Positions 58,106-64,000 of a DNA stretch of 64,000 nt are shown here, piece by piece. Location of the stretch: the NCBI RefSeq assembly GCF_019977235.1, contig NZ_AP024646.1, positions 4,526,001 through 4,590,000 of the forward strand. The letters are read 5' to 3'. Under the pieces are notes generated by a model. It did no database searches. It had not been told where the DNA came from and was given only the letters and a program-made list of their open reading frames with translations. How positions within the stretch are numbered: the first letter of the stretch is position 1; each line of letters starts with the position of its first letter. Position numbers and translations under genes: made by a program. The DNA comes from Arthrobacter sp. StoSoilB5. GTDB taxonomy: Bacteria; Actinomycetota; Actinomycetes; Actinomycetales; Micrococcaceae.

Positions 58106-59317
58106 CTAGCACGGAACAATCGTGCCCAGGAGTCTTCCTGACGCGTTCTCGGCCGCCGAGGGTGACTCGGCAACCTCCGTCACCACACTCCTGTTCCGCG
58201 CCGACTCTTCGATCGCGGCCAGGACCCGCTGGATCTGAAGCCCGTCAGCGAACGACGGCGACGGTTGGCTTCCGTCGCGAATGGCAAGTAGGAAGTCGCG
58301 AACTTGGTGTGTGAACGTGTGCTCCCAGCCGATGATGTGCCCCTGCGGCCACCACGCAGCGGCGTACGGGTGCTCGGGCTCATTCACGAGGATCCGCCGA
58401 AAGCCCTGCTCCCGCACCGGAAGCGTAGCGTCCATAAAGCCGAGCTCGTTCAGGTTCTCCAGGTCGAAAGTCAGCGACCCGCGTGAGCCATAGATTTCGA
58501 TCTTGAGCGAGTTCTTCTGCCCTGTGGCCACCCGCGACGCTTCTACCGACGCGCTGAGGCCGCCGGTCAGGCCCAAGGTGGCCCACGCGGCGTCGTCGAC
58601 CGTTACTTTCTCCAAACCGTCAGGGCCGGGGCGTTTGGCAACAAAAGTCCTCAACGTTCCCGTCACTTCAGTGACGGTTTGACCCGTCAGATGCTGGACC
58701 TGGTCGATGGCGTGGGAGGCAATGTCGCCCAGCGCTCCGGAGCCGGCCGTCTCCTTGCGGAGCCGCCAGCTCATGGGGGTTTCGACGTCGGACAGCCAGT
58801 CCTGCAGGTACGCGGCACGGACGTGCCGCACAGTTCCGAGACGTCCTTCGGCAATCAGTTCGCGGGCCAATGCGAGTGCAGGGACGCGGCGGTAGTTGAA
58901 GCCGATCATCGACTGCACGCCCCGGGCACGAGCCGAAGCAGCCGCTCCCGCCATCAACTCGGCCTCTTCCAGAGTGTTGGCCAGCGGCTTCTCCACAAGC
59001 ACATGCTTCCCGGCAGCCAGAGCTTCCAGAGCGATCTCCGCATGCATCCAGCCTGGAGCGCAGATATCCACGATGTCGATGTCGTCCCGCGAGATCACGG
59101 AGCGCCAATCAGTGGCGGATTCCGCCCAACCATACTTGGCGGCGGCTTCGGCCACCAGGGAGGCGTCCCGGCCAACGAGTACCTTCTGCTCGAAGGCCGG
59201 AACGTCGAAGAAACTGGCCACGCTCCGCCACGCGTTCGAATGGGCCTTGCCCATGAAGGCGTAGCCAATGGCGGCCACGCCCAGGGGACGGCCAGCGGGA
59301 GGAGGAGAAGTGGTCAT
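58106..59317 (-). CDS. Gfo/Idh/MocA family oxidoreductase (last gene of the sugar operon)
   Basis: 403 aa. NAD(P)-binding N-terminus GVAAIGYAFMGKAHSNAW, the EKPLANTLEE motif (Glu-Lys-Pro of the family), NYRRVPALALARELIAEG, and the C-terminal beta-sheet domain for sugar binding. It oxidises a sugar or sugar derivative, likely one produced by the ThuA step. ATG 59317 has AAGGAG 7 nt upstream. The gene starts 31 bp after ThuA. Confidence 0.88.
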   Translation of the reverse strand: MTTSPPPAGRPLGVAAIGYAFMGKAHSNAWRSVASFFDVPAFEQKVLVGRDASLVAEAAAKYGWAESATDWRSVISRDDIDIVDICAPGWMHAEIALEALAAGKHVLVEKPLANTLEEAELMAGAAASARARGVQSMIGFNYRRVPALALARELIAEGRLGTVRHVRAAYLQDWLSDVETPMSWRLRKETAGSGALGDIASHAIDQVQHLTGQTVTEVTGTLRTFVAKRPGPDGLEKVTVDDAAWATLGLTGGLSASVEASRVATGQKNSLKIEIYGSRGSLTFDLENLNELGFMDATLPVREQGFRRILVNEPEHPYAAAWWPQGHIIGWEHTFTHQVRDFLLAIRDGSQPSPSFADGLQIQRVLAAIEESARNRSVVTEVAESPSAAENASGRLLGTIVPC

Positions 59318-59348
59318 GCTGATGCTCCTTGAAGTGAAATGGGAAGGC

Positions 59349-60095
59349 TTAGGCCTCGAACCAGCCCCGCGAAGGGTTGGAAACCTCGGGTGACTCCCGG
59401 AAGACACCGGGCTGGGCCACCCAACCAACACCGTTGGCGATGACCTTCTGAATCTGCGGCTGGTGGTACACCGGGTATTCCTGATCGCCCGGGCTAAAGT
59501 AGAAGATCCTGCCCTTGCCTCGGGAGAATGTCACGCCGGAGCGGAACACCTCTCCACCTTCAAAGGAGCTGATGAAGATCAGATCATCGGGCTCGGGGAT
59601 GTCGAACAGTTCGCCGTACATTTCCTGCTTGGGGATGACGATGGGACTCTCGATACCAGCCGCGATCGGGTGCGACGGCTTGACCGTCCACACGAGTTCC
59701 CGCTCCCCCTCGTTGCGCCACTTCAGGGAGCAGGTGGTCCCAAGCAAGCGGGTGAATATCTTGGCGAAGTGCCCCGAGTGCAGAACCACCAGACCCATGC
59801 CGCCGAGCACGTGGCGCTGCACGCGTTCCACCACCTCTTCAGCAACTTCCCCATGCGCAATGTGCCCCCACCACAGCAACACGTCGGTCTGCTCCAGCAC
59901 TTCTTCGGAGAGGCCGTGTTCGGGATCGGCGAGCGTCGCCGTCGTGATTTCGGAGTCGGGGTAAAAACCGCGCAGTCCGGCGGCGATGGCGCCGTGGATC
60001 CCCTCCGGGTACATCTCGCCGATGGTTGCAGGCTCGTTGCGGGCCTCGTGGACGGCCTCGTTCCAGACGACAATCTTGAGTTTCGAATCAGACAT
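59349..60095 (-). CDS. thuA: ThuA-family protein
   Basis: 248 aa. ThuA/trehalose-utilisation fold (glutamine-amidotransferase-like): [48 protein letters not shown] and [13 protein letters not shown]. ThuA works with ThuB (a Gfo/Idh/MocA dehydrogenase) in Agrobacterium and Sinorhizobium to use trehalose via 3-keto intermediates. ATG 60095 begins 1 nt after the stop of the upstream oxidoreductase gene, so they are coupled. Confidence 0.85.
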   Translation of the reverse strand: MSDSKLKIVVWNEAVHEARNEPATIGEMYPEGIHGAIAAGLRGFYPDSEITTATLADPEHGLSEEVLEQTDVLLWWGHIAHGEVAEEVVERVQRHVLGGMGLVVLHSGHFAKIFTRLLGTTCSLKWRNEGERELVWTVKPSHPIAAGIESPIVIPKQEMYGELFDIPEPDDLIFISSFEGGEVFRSGVTFSRGKGRIFYFSPGDQEYPVYHQPQIQKVIANGVGWVAQPGVFRESPEVSNPSRGWFEA

Positions 60096-60096
60096 T

Positions 60097-61200
60097 TCAG
60101 AGCACCACTTCACGTTGTTCGAGGGCGGACCTGTAGCAGGCATCGAGTATCAGGGCTCGGGTGAGGGCAAGCGAACCGTCGTGGCTTCCCCACACGGTCT
60201 CGCCGCCGCGCACGGCGGCGATGAAGTCGTCGACGACGGCCTGGTGCGCTCGTCCAGGTTCAGCCACCACCTCGAAGTCAGCGTTCTCGCCGTCCTTCTC
60301 GGTGAAGACGTGAACGTCCGCTACCGGGTTCTCGGAGGCGCCGACCGAGCGCAAGTCCGCTCCGCCGTCGGTCCCGTAAACGGTGAAGTCCATCAGGTCC
60401 CGCTCGTCGCGGTAAGTGGCCCATCCCGCTTCCAGGATCAAGGTACCCCCGCCTTCCAGCCGGATGAACGCCGATGCGAAGTCTTCCACTTCAAACTTAT
60501 GACTCGAGTTCGAAGCTGTGTAGCGGGCGTTGCCGCCGAGGCCGCGCGGGCCGAGTTCGGAATGGGTCGACGCCGAGACGGCCAACACCTTGGGTTCGCC
60601 CAGCAGGTGCAGGGAGTAGTCCAGGACGTGCACCCCGATGTCAGCGAGCGGACCGCCGCCGGCCAGTTCCGGGTTGGTGAACCAGCTGCCCAGCATCGGG
60701 ATGCCTTGGCGCCGGAGCCAGGATGCCTTGGCGTAGTACGGGCGACCCAACGTCCCGGCGTCGATCACTTCCTTGAGTGCCTGGATGTCGCCGCGGCGAC
60801 GGTGGTTGAACGCGACGTCCAGGACACGGCCGGCCTTGCGGGCGGCGTCCACCATCTGTTGACCCTCGACGGCGTTACGCGCCAACGGCTTTTCGCTCAG
60901 CACGTGCAGTCCCCGCTCGAGCGAGGCAATGGCGATCGGTGCGTGCAGGAACGTCGGCACGGCGACGCTGACGGCGTCGAGATCTTCGAGCTCGATCATG
61001 TCCTCCCAACGGGCGAACGCGTGCGGAAAGCTGTATTCCTCCTTCAGCTGGGCAAGAAGGTCAGCTTCCATGCCCGCGACGGCGACAATCTCGACGCCGT
61101 CGATGTTGCTGTACGCCTTGAGGTGCTGCCGGCCGGCCCAACCGATGCCCACAACTCCCACCTTGAGGGTTGTGGACGGGGCCTGCTGCTGAATGCTCAC
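60097..61200 (-). CDS. Gfo/Idh/MocA family oxidoreductase (ThuB-like)
   Basis: 367 aa. Rossmann opening [32 protein letters not shown] (EKP catalytic Lys), [23 protein letters not shown] with the conserved Asp/His pair (D, H), typical of ThuB-like sugar 3-dehydrogenases. Located between the sugar ABC permeases and ThuA, it is the likely ThuB counterpart. ATG 61200 with GAAAG... upstream is acceptable. Confidence 0.85.
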   Translation of the reverse strand: MSIQQQAPSTTLKVGVVGIGWAGRQHLKAYSNIDGVEIVAVAGMEADLLAQLKEEYSFPHAFARWEDMIELEDLDAVSVAVPTFLHAPIAIASLERGLHVLSEKPLARNAVEGQQMVDAARKAGRVLDVAFNHRRRGDIQALKEVIDAGTLGRPYYAKASWLRRQGIPMLGSWFTNPELAGGGPLADIGVHVLDYSLHLLGEPKVLAVSASTHSELGPRGLGGNARYTASNSSHKFEVEDFASAFIRLEGGGTLILEAGWATYRDERDLMDFTVYGTDGGADLRSVGASENPVADVHVFTEKDGENADFEVVAEPGRAHQAVVDDFIAAVRGGETVWGSHDGSLALTRALILDACYRSALEQREVVL

Positions 61201-61247
61201 GTTGTTCCTGTTCTTTCTGGGTTACTAGTTGTGGTTTTGAAAGGCGT

Positions 61248-62147
61248 TTAGCCCTTGACCGCACCGGCCGTCATGCCGGAAACGATGCGCTTCTGGCACA
61301 GCAGCACGAGGATCACGAGCGGGACGGTGATGATCACCGACGCGGCGCTGATGGTGCCGAGGGGTTGGTCGAACTCGCTGGTGCCGCTGAAGAACGCGAT
61401 CGCCACCGGAACAGGCCGCGCCTCTGGCGAGGTGGTCAAGGTGACGGCCAGGAGGAATTCGTTCCAGACCGAGATGAACACCAGGATCGCCGTGGTCGCC
61501 AGGCCGGGGACCGCCAGCGGCAGGATGACCTTGCGGAAGGCGACAAACGGCGTGGCGCCATCCATGTACGCAGATTCCTCAAGCTCACGCGGGATCTCCT
61601 TGAAGAAAGACGTCAGCGTGTAGATCGCCAGCGGCAACGCGAACGTCAGCTTCGGGATGATGAGGCCGAGCAGAGTGTCGTACAGGCCGATGTCGCGCCA
61701 GATGGAGAACATCGGGGCCGCGATGGCGATGGCCGGGAACGTGGTGACCGAGAGGATCAACGTCAGGATCATCGCCTTGCGGCGCATCTTCAACCGGGCC
61801 AGCGCATAGGCGGCAAAGGACGCGAAAACCAGCGCCACTGTTGTAGTTACGACGGCGATAATCACCGAGTTGCGCAAGGCCAGGAGGAACTCGGGGTTCT
61901 GGAAGACCACCAGATAGTTCTCCAGGGTCGGCTGGCTCGGGAAGAGCTCGCCTTGGGCCAGGCTCGCACCCTTCTTAAGGGAGGTGTTCACCAGCCAGTA
62001 GAACGGGATGAGCGAGAAAGCCATGACGGCCACCACGAACACCCACACCAAGGGATGCAGTTTCGATTCCCCACGCAACCGACGCTTTGGCGCCTTGGGG
62101 CGCGTGGCGAGTTCCGCCGTCGGGCGTTCTGCAGTCAGCGTGCTCAT
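61248..62147 (-). CDS. ABC sugar transporter permease (MalG-like, inner subunit)
   Basis: 299 aa with six spans. EAA loop: ESAYMDGATPFVAFRKVILPL (EAA-x3-G-x9-I-x-LP). It is the second permease of a CUT1-type sugar importer. ATG 62147 overlaps the upstream permease stop by 4 nt. The ATPase subunit is not in this window and may be a shared multi-sugar (MsmK-like) ATPase, as in many actinobacteria. Confidence 0.9.
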   Translation of the reverse strand: MSTLTAERPTAELATRPKAPKRRLRGESKLHPLVWVFVVAVMAFSLIPFYWLVNTSLKKGASLAQGELFPSQPTLENYLVVFQNPEFLLALRNSVIIAVVTTTVALVFASFAAYALARLKMRRKAMILTLILSVTTFPAIAIAAPMFSIWRDIGLYDTLLGLIIPKLTFALPLAIYTLTSFFKEIPRELEESAYMDGATPFVAFRKVILPLAVPGLATTAILVFISVWNEFLLAVTLTTSPEARPVPVAIAFFSGTSEFDQPLGTISAASVIITVPLVILVLLCQKRIVSGMTAGAVKG

Positions 62148-63124
62148 TGCTCCTCCTTCGCGACGTCGCGGATGTTGCCGCCGGCGAAGCGGACGTAGAT
62201 GACCGAGACCACCATGACGGTGAGGAAGGTCAGGATGGACAGCGCCGAACCTTCGCCAACCAGCCGGTTTTCGCGCAGTTGCGTGTAGGCGAGCATGGAC
62301 ATGGATTCGGTGCCGTTGGCGCCGCGGGTGAGGACGAACGGCAGGTCGAAGACGCGGAGGGCGTCCATGGTGCGGAAGATGGCCGCGAGGACGATCGCCG
62401 GACGGAGCAGCGGCAGGGTGATATTCACGAACGTCTGCCATTTGCTGGCGCCGTCGAGCTCCGCGGCCTCGTACGTTTCGGCCGAGATGACCTGCAGGCC
62501 GGCCAGGATGATGAGCGCGGCGAAAGGCGTGGTCTTCCAGACGTCGGCCATGACGATGACGGCCATCGCGTAGCCGTGCTCGCCGAGCCAGACCACATCG
62601 CCGCCCGGCAGTCCCAGCGTGGAAAGAACGTTAGTGACCAGGCCCATCTTGGGCTGGAACATCGTTTGCCAGGTGATGGCGCTGACCACGGTGATGATCG
62701 CGTAGGGCAGCAGAACCACGGTGCGCAGGACGGCGCGGCCCTTGAACGCGAGGTTGAGCAGCAATGCCATGGCCGTGCCGAGGATGAGTTCCAGGCTGAC
62801 AGACAGGCCCGCGAAGAGGAAGGTCTGGCCGAAGGCGGTCCACCATTCATGGCTTGCGAGGGCGTTGATGTAGTTTTCCAGGCCGACGAACCGGGACAGA
62901 CCGGCGGTCCGAACGCTGTACTGGTTCAACGAGAGCCAGATCGCGTAGCCGATCGGGACCGCCGCAACCAGCGCCATGATGACCAGCGACGGCGCGGTCA
63001 TGCGGAACGCGAGCTTGCGCTCGGCACGGTCGCGGCCGCTTGTCGTTTTTGCTGTCCGTGTGGGTGCGCCGCGGTTTGGCGCGCCCCTTGGGCTGCGGCC
63101 CGGTAGGAGTGTCTTGATGGCCAT
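62144..63124 (-). CDS. ABC sugar transporter permease (MalF-like, outer subunit)
   Basis: 326 aa with six spans and N-terminal cytoplasmic tail rich in Arg. EAA-like loop AAELDGASKWQTFVNITLPLL. First permease of the CUT1-type importer, downstream of the substrate-binding protein gene. The stop overlaps the next permease start. Confidence 0.9.
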   Translation of the reverse strand: MAIKTLLPGRSPRGAPNRGAPTRTAKTTSGRDRAERKLAFRMTAPSLVIMALVAAVPIGYAIWLSLNQYSVRTAGLSRFVGLENYINALASHEWWTAFGQTFLFAGLSVSLELILGTAMALLLNLAFKGRAVLRTVVLLPYAIITVVSAITWQTMFQPKMGLVTNVLSTLGLPGGDVVWLGEHGYAMAVIVMADVWKTTPFAALIILAGLQVISAETYEAAELDGASKWQTFVNITLPLLRPAIVLAAIFRTMDALRVFDLPFVLTRGANGTESMSMLAYTQLRENRLVGEGSALSILTFLTVMVVSVIYVRFAGGNIRDVAKEEQ

Positions 63125-63126
63125 AA

Positions 63127-64000
63127 CTAGAAGCTCGCCTTGGCGGTGGTGATTTCCTCGGCCATCTTCTTCACGGCATCCTCGGTGGAGGTGGTGCCGG
63201 AGAGGACCGCGTAGACGTTCTTGTAGATCGCCTGCGAGATCTGCGGGTAGACAGGGGAGATCGGGCGCGGCTTGGCACCCTTCACGGAGGCGAGGAGTTC
63301 CGTGGCGAACGGCATCTTCTGGAGAACCGCCGGGTCAGAGTAGGCAGCTTCGTTGACCGGGGCCTGTGAGTAGTCCATCGCCACGTGCTTCTGCCAGTCC
63401 GGGGTGGTGGCGAAGTCTATAAATGCGACAGCTCCGGCCTGGTTGGTGGAGTGGGCCGAGATCGCCAGGTTCCAGCCGCCGAGCACGCCCGAGGCTTTGC
63501 CGCCCTCCCATGCCGGCAGGGGCGCGACGCCGAAGCTGGACGCCAGCGGTGTCGCGTTGAGCAGGCGGTAGACGTGCGGCCAGTTGCGCTGGTATCCGAA
63601 GTCTCCGGACTCGTAGGCGAGTCGGGCGGGGTCTTCGTTGTAGGTGAGGACGGCGCGGTCGGCTGAGCCGTTCTTGAGGCCGTCGCTCATGAAGTTGAGG
63701 ACGTCGCGGGTTTCCTTGGAGTCGATTTTGACGTCGCCTTGGTCGTTGAGGACTTCGCCGCCTGCGCTGTAGAGCATTTCGAGGAAGTTCACCGTGAGGC
63801 CCTCGTACTGCTTGCCCTGGTAGACGTATCCGTTGCCGGGAGCCTTGGCGGCTTCCGCGTAGAGCTGCTGCCAGGACTCGGGCTTGGCCACCTTGTCCTT
63901 CTGGTAGTAGATCAATCCGGCGTTGGTGAAGAACGGCGAGGCCCAGTACTTGTCTTGGTACTTGGTGGTTTCCACAGTGGAGGGAATGAGCCTGTCCTTG
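63127..64000 (-). CDS. ABC sugar-binding lipoprotein, cut by window end
   Basis: The frame from 63127 is open to the window edge, giving the C-terminal ~290 residues. The start lies outside. WASPFFTNAGLIYYQKDKVAKPESWQQLY and SGDFGYQRNWPHVYRLLNATPLASSFGVAPLP match extracellular sugar-binding proteins of CUT1 importers. A GTG at 63975 is an internal Val in this reading, not a true start, because the frame with homologous sequence (IPSTVETTKYQDKYW) continues upstream. It delivers the sugar to the two permeases that follow. Confidence 0.85.
   Translation of the reverse strand, partial: KDRLIPSTVETTKYQDKYWASPFFTNAGLIYYQKDKVAKPESWQQLYAEAAKAPGNGYVYQGKQYEGLTVNFLEMLYSAGGEVLNDQGDVKIDSKETRDVLNFMSDGLKNGSADRAVLTYNEDPARLAYESGDFGYQRNWPHVYRLLNATPLASSFGVAPLPAWEGGKASGVLGGWNLAISAHSTNQAGAVAFIDFATTPDWQKHVAMDYSQAPVNEAAYSDPAVLQKMPFATELLASVKGAKPRPISPVYPQISQAIYKNVYAVLSGTTSTEDAVKKMAEEITTAKASF

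Overview
The window is GC-rich, densely packed, uses many GTG/TTG starts and 4-nt ATGA/GTGA gene overlaps, and encodes a gene set (SHOCT protein, MatC- and Nramp-type carriers, MmyB-type regulator, ThuA/Gfo-Idh sugar locus) typical of a high-GC actinobacterium. Arthrobacter/Paenarthrobacter (Micrococcaceae) is the best guess, made from general protein character and not from a search. No tRNA, rRNA, CRISPR array or complete insertion sequence was seen.

Layout. 1-8 kb: end of an unknown gene, a 58-aa LAxTG-type surface peptide, a secreted GH16 glucanase with two Ig-like repeats, a Nudix hydrolase, a SHOCT protein plus heavy-metal P-type ATPase (CPD motif) and a PaaK-like ligase, an alpha/beta hydrolase and a MOSC protein. 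8-14 kb: an asymmetric heterodimeric ABC exporter with its MmyB-type regulator, a NadR-like P-loop protein and an azoreductase. 14.5-19.6 kb: a compact acyl-chemistry cluster (HAD phosphatase, HxlR regulator, type II thioesterase on +; AvrD homologue, FabH-like KASIII, ACP, flavodoxin on -) that may make a butanolide/syringolide-like molecule. 19.7-26.6 kb: chloroperoxidase-type hydrolase, CYTH-CHAD protein, SRPBCC protein, and a set of small envelope/PRC-barrel genes around a divergent Nramp carrier.

26.8-38.8 kb is catabolic: IclR regulator with MatC-like carrier, class III CoA-transferase and crotonase; a LysR-controlled tartrate pathway (tartrate dehydrogenase, DctA carrier, glycerate kinase) with a matching palindrome before the regulator and before the operon; then a secreted gamma-glutamyltransferase.

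38.8-49.6 kb is the highlight: one minus-strand operon that I read as a daptide-type RiPP cluster. In transcription order it has an RRE-bearing recognition protein, class III aminotransferase, iron-ADH-like dehydrogenase, three short precursor peptides (47, 41 and 45 aa) that all end in Thr and share a leader motif, a SAM methyltransferase, a YcaO enzyme, an intramembrane M50 protease, an ABC exporter (ATPase and two permeases), a small membrane protein and a Nudix hydrolase. Dehydrogenase, aminotransferase and methyltransferase together would turn the C-terminal Thr into a dimethylated diamine. The YcaO is not part of the core daptide set as I know it and suggests a doubly modified peptide. 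The 660-bp region upstream carries two families of helically phased repeats.

50-64 kb: a lower-GC pair (secreted FN3 protein and membrane protein), a LysR-linked acid-degradation operon (acyl-CoA ligase, MHS transporter, enoyl-CoA hydratase), an Abi_2-family phage-defence gene, and a Thu-like sugar locus (two Gfo/Idh/MocA oxidoreductases, ThuA, two ABC permeases, and a substrate-binding protein cut by the window end).
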